A stretch of 64,000 bases of DNA. It comes from Bdellovibrio sp. KM01 (GTDB taxonomy: Bacteria > Bdellovibrionota > Bdellovibrionia > Bdellovibrionales > Bdellovibrionaceae). Under the pieces are notes generated by a model that had not been told where the DNA came from, did not search any database, and worked only from the letters and a program-made list of their open reading frames with translations. Positions 50,962 through 59,784 of this stretch are shown here, piece after piece (the first letter of the stretch is position 1; each line of letters begins with the position of its first letter). The stretch lies in the NCBI RefSeq assembly GCF_013752535.1, contig NZ_CP058348.1, forward strand, positions 2,666,001 through 2,730,000. The letters are read 5' to 3'. A program made the position numbers and the translations under genes.

Positions 50962-52913
50962 GACCGAATTTTTGGAGCGTCTGAGAAGAAGTTAAAGAAA
51001 TTGAACCATTGTTCCGGGTATTGATTCATGACTTCTTCCAGGCGCAAAACGTACTGAGTGAGCAGGTTCCCAACCTGCTCTTCTTTTGGCAAATGCGCCA
51101 CAGAATCCGATTTAAATGTATAAACCTTGTACTTCAGATCTGCCGATTTAAACGCAAACACAAAATAGATCTCGGCCTGACTTGCTAAAGCCACGCGCAT
51201 GGGCGTCGTATCAAAGGCTGCCAGCTTGCCAAAGAATAAACGCAAATCCAGACTGCGACTGACCGGACGGTCCCCCATCATCCCGACGAAGTGCCCCTCG
51301 CTCAAATGATCTTTGACTTTCAAAATCGTATTTTCTGAGAGATTGAAAAATACAACTTCAGCCTTACGGCTTTGAGAAGACTGGTGCGCATACTGGCCCG
51401 GAATTCCATGCATCACGGCGAGCATCTTTTTCTCTGAAGGTAATCCTGCAAAGAAAGTCATCGCAAGTTCCCACCCACCGACGTGACTCGCAACGGCCAC
51501 CAGTCCGTTTGGACTTGTTTCCACGTTTTGCACAAAAGCCTGAACGCTTTCATCCAGTTCATAACCGAAGACAAGCTCCTGGCTTTCACGCTGAATAGCA
51601 CGGTCCACCAACGTCTGAGCAAAAACCATCAATTGCGCAAAGATCTTTCTTTGGCGCTGCCACCAGCTGTATTGCGGGCGCACCACTTTCCAATACTCGT
51701 TGAAATACAAACGGGTTTTGCGAGCGAAAAGATAGTAGTAGAAAACTACAAAATTTAAAAAGAAATACGCAAAGCGCAGCCCCAGGGTCTTTAGCATCAG
51801 GCGCATGATCATAATGCCAGTCGCATTCTTATTCTTGCCAGACCACCCCTTGGCGTCGGCTTTCTCGCGCCCGACTGTTTTTAGCAGGTACATGGCGGCA
51901 AAAGCGATCACACCTAAGCCCATCCCCAAAATGATGGATCCCAATCCCCAGGCTGTCAAAAAACCTGCAGCAGAGTCGTCGTGTTTCCCGATCATGCCTT
52001 CGCCAATAGCTTTTGATGCCCAAACTAAAAACGGAATGAAAGGAGGCAATGAGATATTTGTTCCGACCCACATGTAAACGAAGTTTAAACGGAAGATGAA
52101 ACTGAAAAGGCCCGCAATCCCCGTATGCAGTCCATACAAAGGTGTCGCCCCAATGAACACGCCCACGGCAAATGCCAAAGAGCTGCGGAACGGAGAAGTC
52201 TGTTCGCGCATCAATGCCGCGACAGTCAGTACCGTATTCAGGATTGCGATACGTGTATTGTCTTTGATTTTATGAAAATGGCTGACTCTTTTTTCCGGAG
52301 GAAAGTATTTAACCGAGATCTTAACATTTTTGATCTCGACATTTCGCCAAATCAACCGGGTCAGAACTTCAATTTCAAAATCATACTTGGTGCAGAAAAA
52401 TTTCATGTTCTGCAAAAAGAACAATGGATAAATACGGTAACCACTTTGAGAGTCCGCCACTCCCACATCAGTTTGATAACGCACCCAAAAATTAGAAAAC
52501 TTCTTACCGAAGGTGCTGGATCCCGGCACATTCTCCACTTGCATGTCGCGATCACCAACAATCAATGCCCACGGGTTTTCGCGCGCCGATTGCACCAGTA
52601 AAGACATATCCTTGGGATCGTGCTGATCATCCGCATCTATTGCAACAAAGTGCGAGAATCCACGGCGAAGAGTTTCTTTGAAACCCGTTTGGAGGGCAAC
52701 ACCCTTCCCTTGATTTTCTGTATGGCGAACGAAACTGACTCGGGGATGACTGTCGGGATATTTGTTTTTAAAAAGGCTTTCCACCGGAATGTCAGAGCCG
52801 TCGTCAATAATCAGAAGAGGAAAATCACATTCCGCCAGACAGCGCTCGATCACGCCGACCACGGTATTAGGATTATTGTAAACGGGAATCCCCACAACAA
52901 ATCTGCAATTCAT
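50958..52913 (-). CDS. Fusion: GT2 glycosyltransferase + DUF2062 + LpxL-like acyltransferase
   Basis: 651 residues. Residues 1-240 are a GT2 transferase (VGIPVYNNPNT, LLIIDDGSDIPV, VAIDADDQHDPKD). Residues about 240-350 are the membrane DUF2062 domain (FAVGVFIGATPLYGLHTGIA). Residues about 370-651 are an LpxL/HtrB acyltransferase, with the catalytic HxxxxE in SHVGGWELA (about 477) and GMMGDRPVSRS. It fits the glycosyltransferase/acyltransferase genes of aryl-polyene clusters, where it would attach the polyene-linked sugar and acyl chain to a lipid. It is convergent with the DUF4097 gene and divergently placed from no neighbour. Confidence 0.88.
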   Translation of the reverse strand: MNCRFVVGIPVYNNPNTVVGVIERCLAECDFPLLIIDDGSDIPVESLFKNKYPDSHPRVSFVRHTENQGKGVALQTGFKETLRRGFSHFVAIDADDQHDPKDMSLLVQSARENPWALIVGDRDMQVENVPGSSTFGKKFSNFWVRYQTDVGVADSQSGYRIYPLFFLQNMKFFCTKYDFEIEVLTRLIWRNVEIKNVKISVKYFPPEKRVSHFHKIKDNTRIAILNTVLTVAALMREQTSPFRSSLAFAVGVFIGATPLYGLHTGIAGLFSFIFRLNFVYMWVGTNISLPPFIPFLVWASKAIGEGMIGKHDDSAAGFLTAWGLGSIILGMGLGVIAFAAMYLLKTVGREKADAKGWSGKNKNATGIMIMRLMLKTLGLRFAYFFLNFVVFYYYLFARKTRLYFNEYWKVVRPQYSWWQRQRKIFAQLMVFAQTLVDRAIQRESQELVFGYELDESVQAFVQNVETSPNGLVAVASHVGGWELAMTFFAGLPSEKKMLAVMHGIPGQYAHQSSQSRKAEVVFFNLSENTILKVKDHLSEGHFVGMMGDRPVSRSLDLRLFFGKLAAFDTTPMRVALASQAEIYFVFAFKSADLKYKVYTFKSDSVAHLPKEEQVGNLLTQYVLRLEEVMNQYPEQWFNFFNFFSDAPKIRS

Positions 52914-52914
52914 A

Positions 52915-53709
52915 CTACAATGCCGCCTTTACCTGGCCCCAGATACTGTCCCGCAGGTGAACAGCATCACGGTATTGGCTCGCATCCACAGCCGGAAGCA
53001 AACTTATTTTGACCGGTTGAAAAGGATGAATAAACAGATCTCCGCGGCCCATCACCTGGTCCGTACCTTGAATTGAAAGAGGCACCACCAGCGCCTGGCT
53101 TTCAATGGCCAATGAAAAAAATGCGGAACCAAACTTGTTCACCGAAGGGAATCCTTTATCACAACGAGTGGTCTCGGGAAAAATAAGCACCGAACGATTT
53201 CGCAGTAACAAGCGGTCACGCAAAAGCTTTAATCCCACCAGCAAGGAGTTCGGGCTGCCCTTTTCAACTGGGATAAATCCAGCCACCACCATGAAGGGTG
53301 CAAAGAAGATATTATAAAAAAGGGACCGTTTCGCAAGACCGCGCAGCCCAGGTATGTAGGAGATCAACAAAAAAGTATCCAGATTGGAGCGATGATTTGC
53401 GACGAAAATAATTTTACGAGTTTTGTAGCGGTCATAAAATCCAACGATATCATGCAAATTGGTATCGCAACGAAGCCACGGCTGAATCTTAAGCAAAAAA
53501 CGAATCGCCAAACACTGCACATACTCTCCCAAATAGCGGATACGATCCGAAGCCCCTCGCCAAGGAGTGAACACGAAAGCCACAAGATAAATTGCAAATG
53601 TGAGCAAATAGCCGAACAGAACGCCGATCACGCCAATCGTCAGGGCAAAATAAATTGACCAGAATATTCTATGAAACCTATAACTGACAGTGTTCGGCAT
53701 GAAAATCAC
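52915..53709 (-). CDS. PlsC-type lysophospholipid (1-acylglycerol-3-phosphate) acyltransferase
   Basis: 264 residues with an N-terminal membrane helix. Catalytic HxxxxD in VANHRSNLDTFLL (about residue 106), followed by a substrate motif GFIPVEKGSPN and FPETTRCDKGFPS (the EGTR-equivalent block). Here it belongs to the polyene cluster, not the core phospholipid pathway, and probably transfers the polyene acyl chain to a glycerol-phosphate or similar acceptor. It is separated by a single base from the fusion gene's start and shares its direction. Confidence 0.86.
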   Translation of the reverse strand: MIFMPNTVSYRFHRIFWSIYFALTIGVIGVLFGYLLTFAIYLVAFVFTPWRGASDRIRYLGEYVQCLAIRFLLKIQPWLRCDTNLHDIVGFYDRYKTRKIIFVANHRSNLDTFLLISYIPGLRGLAKRSLFYNIFFAPFMVVAGFIPVEKGSPNSLLVGLKLLRDRLLLRNRSVLIFPETTRCDKGFPSVNKFGSAFFSLAIESQALVVPLSIQGTDQVMGRGDLFIHPFQPVKISLLPAVDASQYRDAVHLRDSIWGQVKAAL

Positions 53710-53730
53710 CCTAGCATAGGATTTCTTGAG

Positions 53731-54447
53731 ATGTCAAAAATTGCACTTGTCACCGGAGCTTCTTCAGGAATTGGTCGCGCCATTGCCATTCGCCTGGCAC
53801 AAGATGGATTCAACCTCCGCGTGCATTACAATTCCAATCTCAAAGGTGCCGAGGAAACTTTGGCGGAGGTAATGAAGCACGCTCCAGAAAGCAGCCTTTT
53901 GCAATTCGATATGGCTGATGCCGAGCAGGTTGAAGCCGCATTGAAAGACGTGGATGTTCATACCCTGGTAAATAACGCTGGAATGCATATCGATGGCATG
54001 TCCGCATTGATGTCCAACGACGCCTTTGAAAAAGTCGTGAAAACAAATCTTTTTGGCCCCTTCTACATTTCCAAAATCTGCGCAAAAAAACTTTTATTGA
54101 AACGTGCTGGCTGCATTGTGAACATCTCTTCGTTGGCGGGACAAACCGGCAATGCCGGTCAGGTCAACTATGCTGCTAGCAAAGCGGGCTTGATTGCCAT
54201 GACCAAAACCATGGCTGCAGAATTGGGCCCACGTGGAATTCGCGTCAATGGTGTAGCGCCAGGCTTGATCGAAACGGAGATGATTACGAGCATTCCCCAT
54301 CTGGAAATGTTGAAAAAACAAATCCCCATGGGACGTTTTGGAAATCCCGAAGAAGTGGCTGGAGTCGTCTCGTTCCTATGCTCGAAAGATGCCACTTACG
54401 TGAACGGCCACACCATCAGCGTTAACGGTGGTCTGTTTCCATCATAA
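53731..54447 (+). CDS. fabG: 3-oxoacyl-ACP reductase (FabG-like ketoreductase of the polyene cluster)
   Basis: 238 residues from ATG 53731. Short-chain dehydrogenase with NADPH motif VTGASSGIGRAIAIRL, NNAGMHIDG, and the catalytic Ser-Tyr-Lys in NISSLAGQTGNAGQVNYAAS (S about 134, Y about 147, K about 151). RVNGVAPGLIETEM and SVNGGLFPS complete the family. In the cluster it should reduce the beta-keto group after each extension. It is transcribed opposite to the flanking genes and overlaps the convergent DUF3261-like gene by 26 bases. Confidence 0.9.
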   Translation: MSKIALVTGASSGIGRAIAIRLAQDGFNLRVHYNSNLKGAEETLAEVMKHAPESSLLQFDMADAEQVEAALKDVDVHTLVNNAGMHIDGMSALMSNDAFEKVVKTNLFGPFYISKICAKKLLLKRAGCIVNISSLAGQTGNAGQVNYAASKAGLIAMTKTMAAELGPRGIRVNGVAPGLIETEMITSIPHLEMLKKQIPMGRFGNPEEVAGVVSFLCSKDATYVNGHTISVNGGLFPS

Positions 54448-54964
54448 ATTTATAAGAAGTGGTTTTAATTTTAACTTCGTATTGGCCCTTAGTTTCCACC
54501 AGCATATTCAGTGGAATCCCTAAGGAGTCATAACCTGAAAACGTCACGTGCGCTTTGATGCCATCCTGATCAATGTAAGCCTGGTCGCTCTGGATGCGTG
54601 GATCGTCTTTTTTAAGGTTCACGATGGTTTTAACCAATTTAAAAATCTTTACGAAAAAATCTTTATGCTGGTTGATCTGCTCGATGGTGCTTTCAGCCTG
54701 AATCGGCTGACCTTCGATTTCTTTAATCTTAAAAAGCGAGAAGCCAAAGGAGTTGTATCCATAAAAGAGCATCTCAGAAGGTTTCTTTTGAACGATACAG
54801 CTGAAATCAAAATTCTGGACAGGTTCAGAGATCGAAACTTCGACTTCCACGTCTTGAGAGTAGCGTCCATCAGGAAAAAGCAACGGACCCTGCCCCTTTG
54901 GCACGACTTGCTTACTCGCGCAGGCCATCAAAAATAAAAAGGGCAGAAAAATCAACTTTCTCAT
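54422..54964 (-). CDS. DUF3261-like lipoprotein of the polyene cluster
   Basis: 180 residues. MRKLIFLPFLFLMAC is a lipoprotein signal. The mature part (RYSQDVEVEVSISEPVQNFD, LFYGYNSFGFSLFKIKEIEG) fits the DUF3261 proteins that accompany MMPL exporters in aryl-polyene clusters. It may help place the polyene lipid in the outer membrane. It lies directly downstream of the exporter (ATG and stop four bases apart). Confidence 0.75.
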   Translation of the reverse strand: MRKLIFLPFLFLMACASKQVVPKGQGPLLFPDGRYSQDVEVEVSISEPVQNFDFSCIVQKKPSEMLFYGYNSFGFSLFKIKEIEGQPIQAESTIEQINQHKDFFVKIFKLVKTIVNLKKDDPRIQSDQAYIDQDGIKAHVTFSGYDSLGIPLNMLVETKGQYEVKIKTTSYKFMMETDHR

Positions 54965-57159
54965 TTTTCAGACCTTTTCATGAATCTTTGCTCCATCAAC
55001 AAGAACTTTTTAAGCCCCCAGCGGGTTCCCAGATAAGTTCCCACCGTACCAAAGAATAATGCAAAACCCAATTGATGCAAGATCGGATGCTTGGCAAAGA
55101 CCATCGGGAAAAACCCGATAACATTGGTCATCGCCGCCAAACCCAAGACAGACTGAATGATGTTGTATTCTTCTTCCGGCTGCTTAAACGCATAGAAGTC
55201 TGTCACGAAGACACCGTAATCGATACTGAATCCAAAAACCATCAACAACCCCAGAACTGAAATCAAATCCAGGGAGCCGCCTTTAAAAAAATTCGCGATA
55301 TAAAACAAACCCAAACCACTTAAAAACGGAATGTACGCCGCCACCACCCAATAGAAATTTCGGTAGTAAACAAAAAGCACAAGCGTCGAAAGCAACAACG
55401 CGACCGGAATCATCCATTTTAAATCACTCTCCAAAGAATCAGAAAAACCTTTGATGGAATCCACCAAAGAGTGAGCCTGGGGGAATTTTTCCTTGATCAG
55501 ATTTTTCTGTGCTGCTGTCTCGCCAAAAAACAGGGAAATAAACTGCCCACGTCCCACCAAGTGATTCAAATAGTCTTTTCGCGCCAAATCTGCGAACTGC
55601 AAAACTTTATGGTCATCGGCACAAATATTATCCAGGAACGGAGCAAAGACTTTCGATTCACTGGCAGAAAAACTCTTACGAAGGTAACTACAGCCACCCT
55701 CCTGCCAGGATTGAATATTCGCCTTTTGCGCGTCGATCGGCGGTAGATACTCCCCTAACCCCACATAGGAAATTTTATGAGCTGCACTCCACGCCTGTTC
55801 TTCATCGGTTTTAAAATAAAGATCCTTTTCTTCATGCAAGAGCAAATAGGTTTCACGCCGAGCGCCTTGAGAGAAGAACCAGTTCGTCGCTTCTTGATCC
55901 CCTGGCAACTGATAGTTGAATTTACGCAGGTCAAAACTTAAATCCACACGGAATGAACCGACGATTCCCAAAACAATCAAAACAGAGACCACAATACCGC
56001 TGACACGGAAATCTGGAAAATACCAATCGATAGGTTTCAAGGTGAAATACTGCGGAAGGTATTTGCACAACAGAAAAAAAATGACGAAACCAAACAAAAT
56101 ACCCAGCGTTCCAAAAAACATCATCTGACGAATCAGGGGAATTCCGCTAAAGGCCAAAATTCCCAACCCCACCAACGTCGTCAAAAATCCGACCAGATTT
56201 GATTTCCAGGTTTGCTTCGATTCCTGATTGAAAGCTCCGTGCAGTCCATAATCCACGGCAAGTCCCACGATCCCCGAACCGAATGCCAGGGTCAGACCAT
56301 GAATGCTGCCATAAAAAAGTTCAGTCACCCAACCAGCCAATAACATGGCGATGGCCACCGGCGGAAATAATAGCAATGCCCCCACGCGCCCCTTTAAAAC
56401 CAGGAAGGCAATAAAGCCGACAAGAACAGCAACTCCCACCCACGAGACAATTTCCATGTCTTCGTGAACTTGTTTTTCATTGGAATAAGAAGCGCCATGA
56501 GCACCGACCAAATGAACATCATCAAATTTCTTAAGATCTTCCATCAGATCTTGAACGTTGGTCATTTTGGGTTGCACTGCAAACTGCAAAGGAATCACCA
56601 GACGCTGCGTTTTCGGCTCCAGCAAGAATCCTTGTTCACGGGTGAAGGCCGCCGGCGTCATGGCCTGACTTTTTTGCAGATAAATCTGCCATTGGTCCGT
56701 CGGATCCAGGCGTTTTAGATTAAAGAAATCTTTTTTATCAGAACTAATGAAGCTAAGTTCCGCCATCGCACTTTGAACCGCCTCTTTATACTGTTGAGGT
56801 GATGTCGGTGTGGCGTGGAAGTTTTCGCGCAACACCAGATCCTTGGACCACTCTTCCAAAGTGTCAGTAAATCCCCCCAGGTCATCACCGCAGATCAATC
56901 TTTTGACGCTTTTACCTTGAAACTTTTGCAGTTCCTTACACAGCGACTGCGCTTTTTCATAATCGGCTTTTCCGCCGTGAGGATTGATAACTATAAAATT
57001 CCACCAGAATACCGGAAACTCGGTTTGCGAGTACTGAAGGTACTTAAGACTTTGCGGAAAGAAAATATCCACCGAATCATCGATTTTAGCCTGAGCCGAA
57101 GAAACGAAGACGGCTGTCAATAAAGACAACACCAAAGAAATGAACTTTAACGAGTGCAT
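54961..57159 (-). CDS. MMPL/RND-family exporter of the polyene cluster
   Basis: 732 residues. Signal-like start, a large periplasmic loop (about 30-240), six helices (VLVGFIAFLVLKGR, VAIAMLLAGWVTELFY, IVGLAVDYGLHGAFNQES and others), a second periplasmic loop and a second set of six helices (VLGLLMVFGFSIDYGVFVTD). The two acidic GLxxDYG sites are typical of proton-driven MMPL transporters. In aryl-polyene clusters this protein is proposed to move the lipid-linked polyene toward the outer membrane. It overlaps the LolA-like gene by 13 bases. Confidence 0.88.
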   Translation of the reverse strand: MHSLKFISLVLSLLTAVFVSSAQAKIDDSVDIFFPQSLKYLQYSQTEFPVFWWNFIVINPHGGKADYEKAQSLCKELQKFQGKSVKRLICGDDLGGFTDTLEEWSKDLVLRENFHATPTSPQQYKEAVQSAMAELSFISSDKKDFFNLKRLDPTDQWQIYLQKSQAMTPAAFTREQGFLLEPKTQRLVIPLQFAVQPKMTNVQDLMEDLKKFDDVHLVGAHGASYSNEKQVHEDMEIVSWVGVAVLVGFIAFLVLKGRVGALLLFPPVAIAMLLAGWVTELFYGSIHGLTLAFGSGIVGLAVDYGLHGAFNQESKQTWKSNLVGFLTTLVGLGILAFSGIPLIRQMMFFGTLGILFGFVIFFLLCKYLPQYFTLKPIDWYFPDFRVSGIVVSVLIVLGIVGSFRVDLSFDLRKFNYQLPGDQEATNWFFSQGARRETYLLLHEEKDLYFKTDEEQAWSAAHKISYVGLGEYLPPIDAQKANIQSWQEGGCSYLRKSFSASESKVFAPFLDNICADDHKVLQFADLARKDYLNHLVGRGQFISLFFGETAAQKNLIKEKFPQAHSLVDSIKGFSDSLESDLKWMIPVALLLSTLVLFVYYRNFYWVVAAYIPFLSGLGLFYIANFFKGGSLDLISVLGLLMVFGFSIDYGVFVTDFYAFKQPEEEYNIIQSVLGLAAMTNVIGFFPMVFAKHPILHQLGFALFFGTVGTYLGTRWGLKKFLLMEQRFMKRSEK

Positions 57160-57773
57160 TTTTCATCTTTCGCAACTGCGGAGTTCTGCGTTTTCATACC
57201 CAGAAATTCAATGCGAATTTCATCTTTGGATTTCTCCAGAATCAAAACTTTTTTAACCAAACCCGCTTTATCAATTTCCAATGTGGACGATTCAAAAAAG
57301 GCCTGAGCGGGCTTCTTGGGCGTCAACAGGAACAAGCCACCTTGTTTTTGAATATTGAATTCTTCAACAATTCGCGACTGATTCATGGTAATAATTTTTA
57401 ACAAGCTTGCGATTTGGTCACCGGCTTCGCGCCCCACTTCTGAAAATTTCAAATTCTTTCTTTTCAGCGGAGTTCCCGAGTCCACCACGATGCCGACTCG
57501 ATCAATACAAATATTTGACGGCTTGGGTTTTTCAATATTCCAGTGAAACACAGAGGTATCCACCGTCGGGCGCGACACCTGGAAGGTCCCTTCGGTTTTA
57601 ATTTCCACATCCAGTTCTTTCAAACTTTTGGACTGCCTAAACTGTCCGCTGAGTTTCGTAAACTCCGCCAACTTCAGATCCTTCAAGGCCTCCGCGTCTT
57701 GCGTTGCAGCAAGGGAGATCTGAGCAACGACAAAGGAAACTAGAAAAAATAGAATTTGTGGACAGACTCTCAT
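57147..57773 (-). CDS. LolA-like lipoprotein carrier of the polyene cluster
   Basis: 208 residues from ATG 57773 (GGAG upstream); the longer frame is not supported. MRVCPQILFFLVSFVVAQIS is a signal peptide. The rest (LAEFTKLSGQFRQSKSLKEL, TEGTFQVSRPTVDTSVFHWN, LLKIITMNQSRIVEEFNIQK) matches LolA-type carriers that hold a lipid in a half-barrel in the periplasm. It is first in a minus-strand operon with the exporter and lipoprotein, and divergent from the ACP gene at 57826. Confidence 0.82.
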   Translation of the reverse strand: MRVCPQILFFLVSFVVAQISLAATQDAEALKDLKLAEFTKLSGQFRQSKSLKELDVEIKTEGTFQVSRPTVDTSVFHWNIEKPKPSNICIDRVGIVVDSGTPLKRKNLKFSEVGREAGDQIASLLKIITMNQSRIVEEFNIQKQGGLFLLTPKKPAQAFFESSTLEIDKAGLVKKVLILEKSKDEIRIEFLGMKTQNSAVAKDEKCTR

Positions 57774-57825
57774 AAAAAACTCCAAACGAGTTGAATTGGA
57801 AGCAATTTGATATATCATCTCGCCT

Positions 57826-58101
57826 ATGGAAAAAGAACAAGTTCGAAATGATTTAACTTCCAAGGTCATCGATATCATTTTCACAACATTGAATTTGAAA
57901 CACATCGATAAATCCAGTGTCACTGCGACAACAGCGATCACTCAAGGCGGCTTGAACCTTGATTCAATCGATATTTTAGAGTTGATCGTGAATTTCGAAA
58001 CAAGTTTTGGAATCAAACTAAACGAATCTGAATCTTACGCTCAGCATTTCCGCAATATCGGTTCCATCGTCGAATTTATTGAAACCAAGCAAAGCCAATA
58101 A
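57826..58101 (+). CDS. Acyl carrier protein
   Basis: 91 residues. The phosphopantetheine site is NLDSIDILELI with Ser about 47. Helix content and length are ACP-typical. It is the first gene of the plus-strand biosynthetic operon (ACP, KS, CLF-like, deacetylase, methyltransferase) and ends two bases before the ketosynthase start, so it should carry the growing chain. Confidence 0.9.
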   Translation: MEKEQVRNDLTSKVIDIIFTTLNLKHIDKSSVTATTAITQGGLNLDSIDILELIVNFETSFGIKLNESESYAQHFRNIGSIVEFIETKQSQ

Positions 58102-58102
58102 C

Positions 58103-59269
58103 ATGAAATCCATCAAGGTTGTCGGACTGGGAGCTACCTGTGCTAACGGAGTAAACAAAGAGGAAATCTTTGCCTCCATCAGCCAAGGCTCCTCCGCCAT
58201 TCTTGATTCGGGACTGGCCACTCTTTCTGATTTACAGTGGCAGGAAATTTCCAAAAACGTCCCCGCAGAATTTCGCGACAGTCGTTGTTCTTTACTAAAC
58301 GTTCACAGCCTGCGTGCGGCCCTGCAAGATTCTGGCTGGAGCCAGGGCGATCTCAAAGAAACAGGATTTATTTTCGCCTCTACAACATCACAAATTGATC
58401 AGTGGGAAAAGCATTTGCCGTTCTATAAAAAGAACGGCTACGACTTAGAGAAAATTAAATCCAGCGTGGCCAATCAATCATTAGGAACACCCGCTTTGCG
58501 CCTTGCCGAGTTTTTTGAAATCAAAGGACCCGTTTCCCTAATCACCTCCTCATGCACAGCGTCTTTGCAAGCAATTGCCATGGCGACTCTTTGGATTCGC
58601 ACAGGCAAAGTGAAACGCTGCGTGGTCGGCGGCACTGAAATTCAAAGTGATCTTACGCGAGTTGGCTTTGGCTCTCTGCGCCTGCTTTCAAAAGAGAATG
58701 CCAAGCCCTTTGATAAAGCCCGCACGGGAATTAATCTGGGTGAAGGCAGCGCTTTTCTGTGTCTGGAGCACGGGGATCTTCGTTCTGAAAAGGCCTGGGG
58801 CTTTGTAAGTGGTGTTGGTCTTTCAACGGATGCTCACCATCCAACGTCCCCCCACCCCGAAGGATTGGGATCGCAACGTGCGATTCAAATGGCGCTGCAA
58901 AATGCAGAGCTTTCTGCTTCCGACATTGCGTGGATTTATTCTCACGGAACGGGATCTCCTGCCAATGATCTGGCCGAAGCGAAAGCCATTAATCAGCTCT
59001 TTTCACAAAATCCCTTCGTGACTTCGACGAAATCCAGTCACGGGCATACTTTGGGAGCTTCGGGCGCATTGGAATCAGCGATGGGTCTAATGGCCATGAA
59101 GAAGCAACAGATTCTTCCGACAGCTTATTTTGAAAATGCAGATGAAAATATTCATCTGCAAATTCCCAAAACGACCGTGAATCACAAGTATTCGCACTTT
59201 CTAAAAAACAGTTTGGGTTTTGGCGGAATCAATGCCGCTGTCGTTTATTCAGCGGAGGCGCAAGCATGA
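58103..59269 (+). CDS. Beta-ketoacyl-ACP synthase (first ketosynthase)
   Basis: 388 residues from ATG 58103. Full catalytic triad: Cys about 151 in SSCTASLQAIAM, His about 281 in YSHGTGSPANDL and His about 315 in SHGHTLGASGAL. The N-terminus SIKVVGLGATCANGVN and end NSLGFGGINAAVVYS are KAS II-like. It is followed by a four-base overlap with the CLF-like gene, so the two probably form a heterodimer that builds the polyene. Confidence 0.92.
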   Translation: MKSIKVVGLGATCANGVNKEEIFASISQGSSAILDSGLATLSDLQWQEISKNVPAEFRDSRCSLLNVHSLRAALQDSGWSQGDLKETGFIFASTTSQIDQWEKHLPFYKKNGYDLEKIKSSVANQSLGTPALRLAEFFEIKGPVSLITSSCTASLQAIAMATLWIRTGKVKRCVVGGTEIQSDLTRVGFGSLRLLSKENAKPFDKARTGINLGEGSAFLCLEHGDLRSEKAWGFVSGVGLSTDAHHPTSPHPEGLGSQRAIQMALQNAELSASDIAWIYSHGTGSPANDLAEAKAINQLFSQNPFVTSTKSSHGHTLGASGALESAMGLMAMKKQQILPTAYFENADENIHLQIPKTTVNHKYSHFLKNSLGFGGINAAVVYSAEAQA

Positions 59270-59784
59270 AACTTTTGGGTGAAATCACTTTGCGCTCAGC
59301 AAATGTTGATATGGACTCTTTAGATCCATCCTATCGTCGCGCGACGCTGAATATGGCCCTCACAACTTTGACGGCAGAAAAAGTTTTAAAGAATTTGCCA
59401 GAGGGAGTTTCCAAATCTGATGTATCATTCGTGGTGGCAACTCATTTTGGTGAAGTCAATTCGACCTTGGAATTCTTAAATACCTACCACGAGACACAAA
59501 CTCCCCGTCCGATTCTTTTCCAGAATAGCCTGCATAATTCCACATTGGGTTTTGCAAGTATTCAGTTGGGACTGACCGGTCCCTGCATGACGGTCAGCTG
59601 CGATCGGGAAACCGTGAACTCCGCCCACGAAATGGGTAAAAATCTTCTGACTCTGACACCCTATGTCCTTATCTCCATTGTTGATTGCGTTCCGGATGCT
59701 CTCACTGAACACTATCTGGAGAAGTTCCCTTTTTTGGGTGAACACTTAAATGAAGCGACCAGCTATCTGTACGCAAGGGCCTAG
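59266..59784 (+). CDS. Chain-length-factor-like protein (inactive ketosynthase half)
   Basis: 172 residues, about half the length of a ketosynthase. The block GPCMTVSCDRETVNSAHEMG lies where the active Cys would be in TVSxAC; Arg (about 114) is in its place, so it cannot condense. FVVATHFGEVNSTLEFLNTY and FQNSLHNSTLGFASIQLGLT match the PF13723-type ketosynthase N-domain. In aryl-polyene systems such a partner pairs with the active ketosynthase and sets chain length. It is translationally coupled to the synthase. Confidence 0.82.
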   Translation: MKLLGEITLRSANVDMDSLDPSYRRATLNMALTTLTAEKVLKNLPEGVSKSDVSFVVATHFGEVNSTLEFLNTYHETQTPRPILFQNSLHNSTLGFASIQLGLTGPCMTVSCDRETVNSAHEMGKNLLTLTPYVLISIVDCVPDALTEHYLEKFPFLGEHLNEATSYLYARA

